A stretch of 64,000 bases of DNA from Bromus sterilis (GCA_950022295.1 OX465599.1:2356001-2420000), one strand, 5' to 3'; positions 1 to 13,111 are shown, numbered from the stretch's first letter. The notes: generated by a model from the letters alone, not told the origin. Made by a program: numbers and translations.

Positions 1-375
1 TTGGGTCCCCAGAGTGATTTCCTCCATTGACGAACCCCAGGGTGCATTTACGTGCCGTTCATCAACACTCGCAGTTTTGGCCGATTCTGGCCTGTTTTAT
101 GGGCTATTAATCACCGTTTTGGGTCCCCGGAGTGATTTCCACCATTGACGAACCCCAGGGTGCATTTACGTGCCGGTCATCAACACTCGCAATTTTGGCC
201 GATTCTGGCCTGTTTCATGGGTTATTAATCATAGTTACATGGGCTATTAATCACCGTTTTGGATCCCCGGAGTGATTTCCACCATTGACGAACCCAGGGT
301 GCATTTACATGCCGGTCATCAACACTCGCAGTTTTGGCCGATTCTGGCCTGTTTTATGGGCTATTAATCACCGTT

Positions 376-772
376 TTGGGTCCCCGGAGTGATTTCCACC
401 ATTGACGAACCCCAGGGTGCATTTACGTGCTTGTCATCAACACTCGCAGTTTTGGCAGATTCTGGGTTGTTTCAAGGGCTATTAATCACCGTTTTGGGTC
501 CCCGAAGTGATTTTCACAATTGACGAACCCTAGGGTGCATTTACGTAACGGTCATCAGTCCTCGCACCTTTGGCCGATTCTGGCCTGTTTCATGGGTATT
601 AATCACCGTTACATGGGCTATTAATCACCGTTTTGGGTCCCCGGAGTGATTTCCACCATTGACGAACCCCAGGGTGCATTTACGTGCCGGTCATCAACAC
701 TCGCAGTTTTGGCCGATTCTGGCCTGTTTCATGGGCTATTAATCACAGTTACATGGGCTATTAATCACCGTT
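376..772. repeat. Dispersed 397-bp trimer, copy 1 of 5
   Basis: Three monomers of 118, 139 and 140 bp with shared rare variants: gtttcaagggc at the end of the first, gtccccgaagtg and cgtaacgg in the second, and gtttcatgggtatt (one base lost) at its end. The same trimer is at 3585-3981, 46553-46949, 49528-49924 and 61610-62006. Its presence at both ends of the window links blocks that are 46-61 kb apart. Confidence 0.85.
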
Positions 773-1030
773 TTGGGTGCCCGGAGTGATTTCCACCGTT
801 GACGAACCCTAGGGTGCATTTACGTGCCGGTCATCAACACTCGCAGTTTTGGCCGATTCTTGCCTGTTTCATGGGCTATTAATCACCGTTACATGGGCTA
901 TTAATCACCGTTTTGGGTCCCCGGAGTGATTTCCACCATTGACGAACCCCAGGGTGCATTTACGTGCCGGTCATCAACACTCGCAGTTTTGGCCGATTCT
1001 GGATTGTTTGATGGGCTATTAATCACCGTT

Positions 1031-1170
1031 TTGGGTCCCCGGAGTGATTTTCACAATTGACGAACCCCAGGGTGCATTTACGTGACGGTCATCAGTCCTC
1101 GCACTTTTGGCCGATTCTGGCCTATTTCATGGGCTATTAATCACCGTTACATGGGCTATTAATCACCGTT
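1031..1170. repeat. Class B 140-bp monomer with 22-bp terminal duplication (type example)
   Basis: Class B differs from class A in three linked places: gattttcacaattg instead of gatttccaccattg, cgtgacgg instead of cgtgccgg, and atcagtcctcgcac instead of atcaacactcgcag. Its end carries atgggctattaatcaccgtt twice, joined by ac, so the monomer is 118 + 22 = 140 bp. Class B copies nearly always have this duplication, whereas class A occurs with or without it. The pairing of a class A 118-mer followed by a class B 140-mer (258 bp) is the commonest dimer in the window. Head, middle and tail diagnostics occasionally separate, giving mosaic monomers described elsewhere. Confidence 0.93.
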
Positions 1171-2576
1171 TTGGGTCCCCGGAGTGATTTCTACGATTGA
1201 CGAACCCCAGGGTGCATTTACGTGCCGGTCATCAACACTCGCAGTTTTGGCCGATTCTGGCGTGTTTCATGGGCTATTAATCACCGTTTTGGGTCCCCGG
1301 AGTGATTTCCACCATTAACGAACCCCAGGGTGCATTTACGTGCCGGTCATCAAAACTCGCAATTTTGGCCGATTTTGGCCTGTTTCATGGGCTATTAATC
1401 ACAGTTACATGGGCTATTAATCATCGTTTTGGATCCCCAGAGTGATTTCCATCATTGAAGAACCCAGGGTGCATTTACGTGCCGGTTATCAACACTCGCA
1501 GTTTTGGCAGATTCTGGGTTGTTTCATTGGCTATTAATCACTGTTTTGGGTCCCTGGAGTGATTTCCACCATTGACGAACCCCAGGGTGCATTTACGTGC
1601 CGGTCATCAACACTCGCAGTTTTGGCCGATTCTGGATTGTTTCATGGGCTATTAATCACCGTTTTGGGTCCCCGGAGTGATTTTCACAATTGACGAACCC
1701 CAGGGTGCATTTACGTGACGGTCATCAGTCCTCGCACTTTTGGCCGATTCTGGCCTATTTCATGGGCTATTAATCACCGTTACATGGGCTATTAATCACC
1801 GTTTTGGGTCCCCGGAGTGATTTCTACGATTGACGAACCCCAGGGTGCATTTACGTGCCGGTCATCAACACTCGCAGTTTTGGCCGATTCTGGCCTGTTT
1901 CATGGGCTATTAATCATAGTTACATGGGCTATTAATCACCGTTTTGGATCCCCGGAGTGATTTCCACCATTGACGAACCCAGGGTGCATTTACATGCCGG
2001 TCATCAACACTCGCAGTTTTGGCCGATTCTGGCCTGTTTCATGGGCTATTAATCACCGTTTTGGGTCCCCGGAGTGATTTTCACAATTGACGAACCCCAG
2101 GGTGCATTTACGTGACGGTCATCAGTCCTCGCACTTTTGGCCGATTCTGGCCTGTTTCATGGGCTATTAATCACCGTTACATGGGCTATTAATCACCGTT
2201 TTGGGTCCCCGGAGTGATTTCCACCATTGACGAACCCCAGGGTGCATTTACGTGCCGGTCATCAACACTCACAGTTTTGGCCGATTCTAGGTTGTTTCAT
2301 GGGCTATTAATCACCGTTTTGGGTCCCCGGAGTGATTTCCACAATTGACGATCCCCAGGGTGCATTTACGTGACGGTCATCAGTCCTCGCACTTTTGGCC
2401 GATTCTGGCCTGTTTCATGGGCTATTAATCACCGTTACATGGGCTATTAATCACCGTTTTGGGTCCCCGGAGTGATTTCCACCATTGACGAACCCCAGGG
2501 TGCATTTACGTGCTGGTCATCAACACTCGCAGTTTTGGCCGATTCTTGCCTGTTTCATGGGCTATTAATCACCGTT

Positions 2577-3209
2577 TTGGGTCCCCAGAGTGATTTCCTC
2601 CATTGACGAACCCCAGGGTGCATTTACGTGCCGTTCATCAACACTCGCAGTTTTGGCCGATTCTGGCCTGTTTTATGGGCTATTAATCACCGTTTTGGGT
2701 CCCCGGAGTGATTTCCACCATTGACGAACCCCAGGGTGCATTTACGTGCCGGTCATCAACACTCGCAATTTTGGCCGATTCTGGCCTGTTTCATGGGTTA
2801 TTAATCATAGTTACATGGGCTATTAATCACCGTTTTGGATCCCCGGAGTGATTTCCACCATTGACGAACCCAGGGTGCATTTACATGCCGGTCATCAACA
2901 CTCGCAGTTTTGGCCGATTCTGGCCTGTTTCATGGGCTATTAATCACCGTTTTGGGTCCCCGGAGTGATTTTCACAATTGACGAACCCCAGGGTGCATTT
3001 ACGTGACGGTCATCAGTCCTCGCACTTTTGGCCGATTCTGGCCTGTTTCATGGGCTATTAATCACCGTTACATGGGCTATTAATCACCGTTTTGGGTCCC
3101 CGGAGTGATTTCCACCATTGACGAACCCCAGGGTGCATTTACGTGCTGGTCATCAACACTCGCAGTTTTGGCCGATTCTTGCCTGTTTCATGGGCTATTA
3201 ATCACCGTT
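2577..3209. repeat. Five-monomer truncated HOR copy (633 bp)
   Basis: Monomers of 118, 140, 117, 140 and 118 bp. The first three repeat the start of block A1. The fourth and fifth match late monomers of A1 (starts 2061 and 2459). The block is therefore an internally deleted copy of the 2576-bp unit, in which the early part was joined to the late part in monomer register. Its last monomer carries the same gattcttgcc variant as the one ending at 2576. Confidence 0.85.
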
Positions 3210-6200
3210 TTGGGTCCCCAGAGTGATTTCCTCCATTGACGAACCCCAGGGTGCATTTACGTGCCGTTCATCAACACTCGCAGTTTTGGCCGATTCTGGC
3301 CTGTTTTATGGGCTATTAATCACCGTTTTGGGTCCCCGGAGTGATTTCCACCATTGACGAACCCCAGGGTGCATTTACGTGCCGGTCATCAACACTCGCA
3401 ATTTTGGCCGATTCTGGCCTGTTTCATGGGTTATTAATCATAGTTACATGGGCTATTAATCACCGTTTTGGATCCCCGGAGTGATTTCCACCATTGACGA
3501 ACCCAGGGTGCATTTACATGCCGGTCATCAACACTCGCAGTTTTGGCCGATTCTGGCCTGTTTTATGGGCTATTAATCACCGTTTTGGGTCCCCGGAGTG
3601 ATTTCCACCATTGACGAACCCCAGGGTGCATTTACGTGCTTGTCATCAACACTCGCAGTTTTGGCAGATTCTGGGTTGTTTCAAGGGCTATTAATCACCG
3701 TTTTGGGTCCCCGAAGTGATTTTCACAATTGACGAACCCTAGGGTGCATTTACGTAACGGTCATCAGTCCTCGCACCTTTGGCCGATTCTGGCCTGTTTC
3801 ATGGGTATTAATCACCGTTACATGGGCTATTAATCACCGTTTTGGGTCCCCGGAGTGATTTCCACCATTGACGAACCCCAGGGTGCATTTACGTGCCGGT
3901 CATCAACACTCGCAGTTTTGGCCGATTCTGGCCTGTTTCATGGGCTATTAATCACAGTTACATGGGCTATTAATCACCGTTTTGGGTGCCCGGAGTGATT
4001 TCCACCGTTGACGAACCCTAGGGTGCATTTACGTGCCGGTCATCAACACTCGCAGTTTTGGCCGATTCTTGCCTGTTTCATGGGCTATTAATCACCGTTA
4101 CATGGGCTATTAATCACCGTTTTGGGTCCCCGGAGTGATTTCCACCATTGACGAACCCCAGGGTGCATTTACGTGCCGGTCATCAACACTCGCAGTTTTG
4201 GCCGATTCTGGATTGTTTCATGGGCTATTAATCACCGTTTTGGGTCCCCGGAGTGATTTTCACAATTGACGAACCCCAGGGTGCATTTACGTGACGGTCA
4301 TCAGTCCTCGCACTTTTGGCCGATTCTGGCCTATTTCATGGGCTATTAATCACCGTTACATGGGCTATTAATCACCGTTTTGGGTCCCCGGAGTGATTTC
4401 TACGATTGACGAACCCCAGGGTGCATTTACGTGCCGGTCATCAACACTCGCAGTTTTGGCCGATTCTGGCGTGTTTCATGGGCTATTAATCACCGTTTTG
4501 GGTCCCCGGAGTGATTTCCACCATTAACGAACCCCAGGGTGCATTTACGTGCCGGTCATCAAAACTCGCAATTTTGGCCGATTTTGGCCTGTTTCATGGG
4601 CTATTAATCACAGTTACATGGGCTATTAATCATCGTTTTGGATCCCCAGAGTGATTTCCATCATTGAAGAACCCAGGGTGCATTTACGTGCCGGTTATCA
4701 ACACTCGCAGTTTTGGCAGATTCTGGGTTGTTTCATTGGCTATTAATCACTGTTTTGGGTCCCTGGAGTGATTTCCACCATTGACGAACCCCAGGGTGCA
4801 TTTACGTGCCGGTCATCAACACTCGCAGTTTTGGCCGATTCTGGATTGTTTCATGGGCTATTAATCACCGTTTTGGGTCCCCGGAGTGATTTTCACAATT
4901 GACGAACCCCAGGGTGCATTTACGTGACGGTCATCAGTCCTCGCACTTTTGGCCGATTCTGGCCTATTTCATGGGCTATTAATCACCGTTACATGGGCTA
5001 TTAATCACCGTTTTGGGTCCCCGGAGTGATTTCTACGATTGACGAACCCCAGGGTGCATTTACGTGCCGGTCATCAACACTCGCAGTTTTGGCCGATTCT
5101 GGCGTGTTTCATGGGCTATTAATCACCGTTTTGGGTCCCCGGAGTGATTTCCACCATTAACGAACCCCAGGGTGCATTTACGTGCCGGTCATCAAAACTC
5201 GCAATTTTGGCCGATTTTGGCCTGTTTCATGGGCTATTAATCACAGTTACATGGGCTATTAATCATCGTTTTGGATCCCCAGAGTGATTTCCATCATTGA
5301 AGAACCCAGGGTGCATTTACGTGCCGGTTATCAACACTCGCAGTTTTGGCAGATTCTGGGTTGTTTCATTGGCTATTAATCACTGTTTTGGGTCCCTGGA
5401 GTGATTTCCACCATTGACGAACCCCAGGGTGCATTTACGTGCCGGTCATCAACACTCGCAGTTTTGGCCGATTCTGGATTGTTTCATGGGCTATTAATCA
5501 CCGTTTTGGGTCCCCGGAGTGATTTTCACAATTGACGAACCCCAGGGTGCATTTACGTGACGGTCATCAGTCCTCGCACTTTTGGCCGATTCTGGCCTAT
5601 TTCATGGGCTATTAATCACCGTTACATGGGCTATTAATCACCGTTTTGGGTCCCCGGAGTGATTTCTACGATTGACGAACCCCAGGGTGCATTTACGTGC
5701 CGGTCATCAACACTCGCAGTTTTGGCCGATTCTGGCCTGTTTCATGGGCTATTAATCATAGTTACATGGGCTATTAATCACCGTTTTGGATCCCCGGAGT
5801 GATTTCCACCATTGACGAACCCAGGGTGCATTTACATGCCGGTCATCAACACTCGCAGTTTTGGCCGATTCTGGCCTGTTTCATGGGCTATTAATCACCG
5901 TTTTGGGTCCCCGGAGTGATTTTCACAATTGACGAACCCCAGGGTGCATTTACGTGACGGTCATCAGTCCTCGCACTTTTGGCCGATTCTGGCCTGTTTC
6001 ATGGGCTATTAATCACCGTTACATGGGCTATTAATCACCGTTTTGGGTCCCCGGAGTGATTTCCACCATTGACGAACCCCAGGGTGCATTTACGTGCCGG
6101 TCATCAACACTCACAGTTTTGGCCGATTCTAGGTTGTTTCATGGGCTATTAATCACCGTTTTGGGTCCCCGGAGTGATTTCCACAATTGACGATCCCCAG

Positions 6201-6418
6201 GGTGCATTTACGTGACGGTCATCAGTCCTCGCACTTTTGGCCGATTCTGGCCTGTTTCATGGGCTATTAATCACCGTTACATGGGCTATTAATCACCGTT
6301 TTGGGTCCCCGGAGTGATTTCCACCATTGACGAACCCCAGGGTGCATTTACGTGCTGGTCATCAACACTCGCAGTTTTGGCCGATTCTTGCCTGTTTCAT
6401 GGGCTATTAATCACCGTT
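3210..6418. repeat. 25-monomer HOR block A2 (3209 bp)
   Basis: A near-copy of block A1 made longer by an extra five-monomer segment. 3210-5012 matches 1-1803 (offset 3209), and 5646-6418 matches 1804-2576 (offset 3842). The difference of 633 bp is the additional copy at 5013-5645. The next restart (ccagag, cctcc) is at 6419. Confidence 0.87.
4380..5645. repeat. Tandem pair of 633-bp pentamers
   Basis: Two consecutive five-monomer segments (4380-5012 and 5013-5645; lengths 118, 140, 117, 118, 140) that both correspond to the single segment 1171-1803 of block A1. Each starts with the gatttctacgattg variant. This is the clearest case in the window of a single local duplication step, because the ancestral one-copy arrangement is also present. 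The copies share rare variants such as ccattaacg, tcaaaactcg and cattgaagaac. Confidence 0.88.
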
Positions 6419-7425
6419 TTGGGTCCCCAGAGTGATTTCCTCCATTGACGAACCCCAGGGTGCATTTACGTGCCGTTCATCAACACTCGCAGTTTTGGCC
6501 GATTCTGGCCTGTTTTATGGGCTATTAATCACCGTTTTGGGTCCCCGGAGTGATTTCCACCATTGACGAACCCCAGGGTGCATTTACGTGCCGGTCATCA
6601 ACACTCGCAATTTTGGCCGATTCTGGCCTGTTTCATGGGTTATTAATCATAGTTACATGGGCTATTAATCACCGTTTTGGATCCCCGGAGTGATTTCCAC
6701 CATTGACGAACCCAGGGTGCATTTACATGCCGGTCATCAACACTCGCAGTTTTGGCCGATTCTGGATTGTTTCATGGGCTATTAATCACCGTTTTGGGTC
6801 CCCGGAGTGATTTTCACAATTGACGAACCCCAGGGTGCATTTACGTGACGGTCATCAGTCCTCGCACTTTTGGCCGATTCTGGCCTGTTTCATGGGCTAT
6901 TAATCACCGTTACATGGGCTATTAATCACCGTTTTGGGTCCCCGGAGTGATTTCTACGATTGACGAACCCCAGGGTGCATTTACGTGCCGGTCATCAACA
7001 CTCGCAGTTTTGGCCGATTCTGGCCTGTTTCATGGGCTATTAATCACCGTTTTGGGTCCCCGGAGTGATTTCCACCATTAACGAACCCAAGGTGCATTTA
7101 CGTGCCGGTCATCAAAACTCGCAATTTTGGCCGATTCTGGCCTGTTTCATGGGCTATTAATCACAGTTACATGGGCTATTAATCATCGTTTTGGATCCCC
7201 AGAGTGATTTCCATCATTGAAGAACCCAGGGTGCATTTACGTGCCGGTTATCAACACTCGCAGTTTTGGCAGATTCTGGGTTGTTTCATTGGCTATTAAT
7301 CACTGTTTTGGGTCCCTGGAGTGATTTCCACCATTGACGAACCCCAGGGTGCATTTACGTGCCGGTCATCAACACTCGCAATTTTGGCCGATTCTGGCCT
7401 GTTTCATGGGCTATTAATCACCGTT
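6419..7425. repeat. Junction zone between A-type and 1030-bp HOR
   Basis: Eight monomers (starts 6419, 6537, 6677, 6794, 6934, 7052, 7191, 7308). The first three are another restart of the A unit. The rest are monomers of the kinds used in the 1030-bp octamer (ctacgattg, ccattaacg, ggatccccagag, gtccctgg), in mixed order. Monomer 7052 has a one-base deletion giving gaacccaaggtgc. Confidence 0.8.
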
Positions 7426-7799
7426 TTGGGTCCCCGGAGTGATTTCCACCATTAACGAACCCAAGGTGCATTTACGTGCCGGTCATCAAAACTCGCAATT
7501 TTGGCCGATTCTGGCCTGTTTCATGGGCTATTAATCACAGTTACATGGGCTATTAATCATCGTTTTGGATCCCCAGAGTGATTTCCATCATTGAAGAACC
7601 CAGGGTGCATTTACGTGCCGGTTATCAACACTCGCAGTTTTGGCAGATTCTGGGTTGTTTCATTGGCTATTAATCACTGTTTTGGGTCCCTGGAGTGATT
7701 TCCACCATTGACGAACCCCAGGGTGCATTTACGTGCCGGTCATCAACACTCGCAGTTTTGGAAGATTCTGGGTTGTTTCATTGGCTATTAATCACCGTT
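7052..7799. repeat. Tandem pair of 374-bp trimers
   Basis: Three monomers (139, 117, 118 bp) at 7052-7425 are repeated at 7426-7799. Both copies hold the gaacccaagg deletion variant, absent from the corresponding monomer of later octamers, which ties the two together as a local duplication at the entry to the 1030-bp array. The third monomers differ: the first has the caattttggcc form, the second has gttttggaagatt. Confidence 0.83.
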
Positions 7800-10700
7800 T
7801 TGGGTCCCTGGAGTGATTTCCACCATTGACGAACCCCAGGGTGCATTTACGTGCCGGTCATCAACACTCGCAATTTTGGCCGATTCTGGCCTGTTTCATG
7901 GGTTATTAATCATAGTTACATGGGCTATTAATCACCGTTTTGGATCCCCGGAGTGATTTCCACCATTGACGAACCCAGGGTGCATTTACATGCCGGTCAT
8001 CAACACTCGCAGTTTTGGCCGATTCTGGCCTGTTTCATGGGCTATTAATCACCGTTACATGGGCTATTAATCACCGTTTTGGGTCCCCGGAGTGATTTCC
8101 ACCATTGACGAACCCCAGGGTGCATTTACGTGCCGGTCATCAACACTCGCAGTTTTGGCCGATTCTGGATTGTTTCATGGGCTATTAATCACCGTTTTGG
8201 GTCCCCGGAGTGATTTTCACAATTGACGAACCCCAGGGTGCATTTACGTGACGGTCATCAGTCCTCGCACTTTTGGCCGATTCTGGCCTATTTCATGGGC
8301 TATTAATCACCGTTACATGGGCTATTAATCACCGTTTTGGGTCCCCGGAGTGATTTCTACGATTGACGAACCCCAGGGTGCATTTACGTGCCGGTCATCA
8401 ACACTCGCAGTTTTGGCCGATTCTGGCCTGTTTCATGGGCTATTAATCACCGTTTTGGGTCCCCGGAGTGATTTCCACCATTAACGAACCCCAGGGTGCA
8501 TTTACGTGCCGGTCATCAAAACTCGCAATTTTGGCCGATTCTGGCCTGTTTCATGGGCTATTAATCACAGTTACATGGGCTATTAATCATCGTTTTGGAT
8601 CCCCAGAGTGATTTCCATCATTGAAGAACCCAAAGTGCATTTACGTGCCGGTTATCAACACTCGCAGTTTTGGCAGATTCTGGGTTGTTTCATTGGCTAT
8701 TAATCACTGTTTTGGGTCCCTGGAGTGATTTCCACCATTGACGAACCCCAGGGTGCATTTACGTGCCGGTCATCAACACTCGCAGTTTTGGAAGATTCTG
8801 GGTTGTTTCATTGGCTATTAATCACCGTTTTGGGTCCCTGGAGTGATTTCCACCATTGACGAACCCCAGGGTGCATTTACGTGTCGGTCATCAACACTCG
8901 CAATTTTGGCCGATTCTGGCCTGTTTCATGGGTTATTAATCATAGTTACATGGGCTATTAATCACCGTTTTGGATCCCCGGAGTGATTTCCACCATTGAC
9001 GAACCCAGGGTGCATTTACATGCCGGTCATCAACACTCGCAGTTTTGGCCGATTCTGGCCTGTTTCATGGGCTATTAATCACCGTTACATGGGCTATTAA
9101 TCACCGTTTTGGGTCCCCGGAGTGATTTCCACCATTGACGAACCCCAGGGTGCATTTACGTGCCGGTCATCAACACTCGCAGTTTTGGCCGATTCTGGAT
9201 TGTTTCATGGGCTATTAATCACCGTTTTGGGTCCCCGGAGTGATTTTCACAATTGACGAACCCCAGGGTGCATTTACGTGACGGTCATCAGTCCTCGCAC
9301 TTTTGGCCGATTCTGGCCTATTTCATGGGCTATTAATCACCGTTACATGGGCTATTAATCACCGTTTTGGGTCCCCGGAGTGATTTCTACGATTGACGAA
9401 CCCCAGGGTGCATTTACGTGCCGGTCATCAACACTCGCAGTTTTGGCCGATTCTGGCCTGTTTCATGGGCTATTAATCACCGTTTTGGGTCCCCGGAGTG
9501 ATTTCCACCATTAACGAACCCCAGGGTGCATTTACGTGCCGGTCATCAAAACTCGCAATTTTGGCCGATTCTGGCCTGTTTCATGGGCTATTAATCACAG
9601 TTACATGGGCTATTAATCATCGTTTTGGATCCCCAGAGTGATTTCCATCATTGAAGAACCCAGGGTGCATTTACGTGCCGGTTATCAACACTCGCAGTTT
9701 TGGCAGATTCTGGGTTGTTTCATTGGCTATTAATCACTGTTTTGGGTCCCTGGAGTGATTTCCACCATTGACGAACCCCAGGGTGCATTTACGTGCCGGT
9801 CATCAACACTCGCAGTTTTGGAAGATTCTGGGTTGTTTCATTGGCTATTAATCACCATTTTGGGTCCCTGGAGTGATTTCCACCATTGACGAACCCCAGG
9901 GTGCATTTACGTGTCGGTCATCAACACTCGCAATTTTGGCCGATTCTGGCCTGTTTCATGGGTTATTAATCATAGTTACATGGGCTATTAATCACCGTTT
10001 TGGATCCCCGGAGTGATTTCCACCATTGACGAACCCAGGGTGCATTTACATGCCGGTCATCAACACTCGCAGTTTTGGCCGATTCTGGCCTGTTTCATGG
10101 GCTATTAATCACCGTTACATGGGCTATTAATCACCGTTTTGGGTCCCCGGAGTGATTTCCACCATTGACGAACCCCAGGGTGCATTTACGTGCCGGTCAT
10201 CAACACTCGCAGTTTTGGCCGATTCTGGATTGTTTCATGGGCTATTAATCACCGTTTTGGGTCCCCGGAGTGATTTTCACAATTGACGAACCCCAGGGTG
10301 CATTTACGTGACGGTCATCAGTCCTCGCACTTTTGGCCGATTCTGGCCTATTTCATGGGCTATTAATCACCGTTACATGGGCTATTAATCACCGTTTTGG
10401 GTCCCCGGAGTGATTTCTACGATTGACGAACCCCAGGGTGCATTTACGTGCCGGTCATCAACACTCGCAGTTTTGGCCGATTCTGGCCTGTTTCATGGGC
10501 TATTAATCACCGTTTTGGGTCCCCGGAGTGATTTCCACCATTAACGAACCCCAGGGTGCATTTACGTGCCGGTCATCAAAACTCGCAATTTTGGCCGATT
10601 CTGGCCTGTTTCATGGGCTATTAATCACAGTTACATGGGCTATTAATCATCGTTTTGGATCCCCAGAGTGATTTCCATCATTGAAGAACCCAGGGTGCAT

Positions 10701-12198
10701 TTACGTGCCGGTTATCAACACTCGCAGTTTTGGCAGATTCTGGGTTGTTTCATTGGCTATTAATCACTGTTTTGGGTCCCTGGAGTGATTTCCACCATTG
10801 ACGAACCCCAGGGTGCATTTACGTGCCGGTCATCAACACTCGCAGTTTTGGAAGATTCTGGGTTGTTTCATTGGCTATTAATCACCGTTTTGGGTCCCTG
10901 GAGTGATTTCCACCATTGACGAACCCCAGGGTGCATTTACGTGTCGGTCATCAACACTCGCAATTTTGGCCGATTCTGGCCTGTTTCATGGGTTATTAAT
11001 CATAGTTACATGGGCTATTAATCACCGTTTTGGATCCCCGGAGTGATTTCCACCATTGACGAACCCAGGGTGCATTTACATGCCGGTCATCAACACTCGC
11101 AGTTTTGGCCGATTCTGGCCTGTTTCATGGGCTATTAATCACCGTTACATGGGCTATTAATCACCGTTTTGGGTCCCCGGAGTGATTTCCACCATTGACG
11201 AACCCCAGGGTGCATTTACGTGCCGGTCATCAACACTCGCAGTTTTGGCCGATTCTGGATTGTTTCATGGGCTATTAATCACCGTTTTGGGTCCCCGGAG
11301 TGATTTTCACAATTGACGAACCCCAGGGTGCATTTACGTGACGGTCATCAGTCCTCGCACTTTTGGCCGATTCTGGCCTATTTCATGGGCTATTAATCAC
11401 CGTTACATGGGCTATTAATCACCGTTTTGGGTCCCCGGAGTGATTTCTACGATTGACGAACCCCAGGGTGCATTTACGTGCCGGTCATCAACACTCGCAG
11501 TTTTGGCCGATTCTGGCCTGTTTCATGGGCTATTAATCACCGTTTTGGGTCCCCGGAGTGATTTCCACCATTAACGAACCCCAGGGTGCATTTACGTGCC
11601 GGTCATCAAAACTCGCAATTTTGGCCGATTCTGGCCTGTTTCATGGGCTATTAATCACAGTTACATGGGCTATTAATCATCGTTTTGGATCCCCAGAGTG
11701 ATTTCCATCATTGAAGAACCCAGGGTGCATTTACGTGCCGGTTATCAACACTCGCAGTTTTGGCAGATTCTGGGTTGTTTCATTGGCTATTAATCACTGT
11801 TTTGGGTCCCTGGAGTGATTTCCACCATTGACGAACCCCAGGGTGCATTTACGTGCCGGTCATCAACACTCGCAGTTTTGGAAGATTCTGGGTTGTTTCA
11901 TTGGCTATTAATCACCGTTTTGGGTCCCTGGAGTGATTTCCACCATTGACGAACCCCAGGGTGCATTTACGTGTCGGTCATCAACACTCGCAATTTTGGC
12001 CGATTCTGGCCTGTTTCATGGGTTATTAATCATAGTTACATGGGCTATTAATCACCGTTTTGGATCCCCGGAGTGATTTCCACCATTGACGAACCCAGGG
12101 TGCATTTACATGCCGGTCATCAACACTCGCAGTTTTGGCCGATTCTGGCCTGTTTCATGGGCTATTAATCACCGTTACATGGGCTATTAATCACCGTT
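7426..12198. repeat. 8-monomer HOR, 1030-bp unit, about 4.6 copies
   Basis: Corresponding ggatcc monomers start at 7940, 8970, 10000, 11030 and 12060, exactly 1030 bp apart. Lengths from 7940 are 139, 118, 140, 118, 140, 117, 118, 140. Partial copies flank the full ones: the last four monomers at 7426-7939 and the first at 12060-12198. Copies are nearly identical. I noted only a few private changes, such as aa for gg at 8633-8634, a at 9857 in place of the usual g of ccgtt, and gtgccgg in the first copy where later ones have gtgtcgg. The private variant gttttggaagatt marks this amplified version against the gcagatt form in single octamers elsewhere. Recent amplification is inferred. Confidence 0.92.
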
Positions 12199-13111
12199 TT
12201 GGGTCCCCGGAGTGATTTCCACCATTGAGGAACCCCAGGGTGCATTTACGTGCCGGTCATCAACACTCGCAATTTTGGCCGATTCTGGCCTGTTTCATGG
12301 GTTATTAATCATAGTTACATGGGGTATTAATCACCGTTTTGGATCCCCGGAGTGATTTCCACCATTGACGAACCCAGGGTGCATTTACATGCCGGTCATC
12401 AACACTCGCAGTTTTGGCCGATTCTGGCCTGTTTCATGGGCTATTACTCACCGTTACATGGGCTATTAATCACCGTTTTGGGTCCCCGGAGTGATTTCCA
12501 CCATTGACGAACCCCAGGGTGCATTTACGTGCCGGTCATCAACACTCGCAGTTTTGGCCGATTCTGGATTGTTTCATGGGCTATTAATCACCGTTTTGGG
12601 TCCCCGGAGTGATTTTCACAATTGACGAACCCCAGGGTGCATTTACGTGACGGTCATCAGTCCTCGCACTTTTGGCCGATTCTGGCCTGTTTCATGGGCT
12701 ATTAATCACCGTTACATGGGCTATTAATCACCGTTTTGGGTCCCCGGAGTGATTTCCACCATTGACGAACCCCAGGGTGCATTTACGTGCCGGTCATCAA
12801 CACTCACAGTTTTGGCCGATTCTGGGTTGTTTCATGGGCTATTAATCACCGTTTTGGGTCCCCGGAGTGATTTCCACAATTGACGAACCCCAGGGTGCAT
12901 TTACGTGACGGTCATCAGTCCTCGCACTTTTGGCCGATTCTGGCCTGTTTCATGGGCTATTAATCACCGTTACATGGGCTATTAATCACCGTTTTGGGTC
13001 CCCGGAGTGATTTCCACCATTGACGAACCCCAGGGTGCATTTACGTGCTGGTCATCAACACTCGCAGTTTTGGCCGATTCTGGCCTGTTTCATGGGCTAT
13101 TAATCACCGTT
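12199..13111. repeat. Seven-monomer linker between HOR domains
   Basis: Monomers of 140, 139, 118, 140, 118, 140 and 118 bp. The first has private ccattgagg and the rare atggggtatt variant. The order ggggtatt monomer, ggatcc monomer, ggattg monomer, class B monomer recurs around 31802-32338, 40860-41396 and 44747-45283, so this linker is a copy of a shared sub-block. From about 12850 it already agrees with the 2576-bp unit that follows. Confidence 0.78.

Larger units (their letters stand above)
1..2576. repeat. 20-monomer HOR block A1 (2576 bp)
   Basis: Monomer lengths in order are 118, 140, 117, 118, 139, 140, 140, 118, 140, 118, 140, 117, 118, 140, 140, 117, 140, 118, 140, 118. The first monomer has the diagnostic gtccccagag and gatttcctcc, which recur at 2577, 3210 and 6419 and mark restarts of the unit. 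Bases 1-1803 match 3210-5012 almost exactly at an offset of 3209; a clear difference is g at 1010 against c at 4219. The left end is cut by the window, so the unit may start earlier. Confidence 0.85.

Noticed and set aside
81..96. Hairpin or terminator from the two GGCC tetramers in tggccgattctggcc
   Set aside because: The stem is only 4 bp with a 6-base loop and no T-run follows; it is present in most monomers and disrupted in others (ggcctatt, ggcagatt), so no regulatory role is supported.
98..118. Promoter-like AT-rich element ctattaatcaccg
   Set aside because: An ATTAAT palindrome recurs in every monomer but there is no associated second element, transcript evidence or gene. Transcription of the satellite is possible but not visible here.
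1..2576. Treating the two 2576-bp periods (1-2576 and 13112-18263) as the same HOR
   Set aside because: The order of monomer lengths and variants differs (for example 117-bp monomers at places 3, 12 and 16 in the first, only at place 9 in the second). Equal length follows from having 20 monomers of similar composition.
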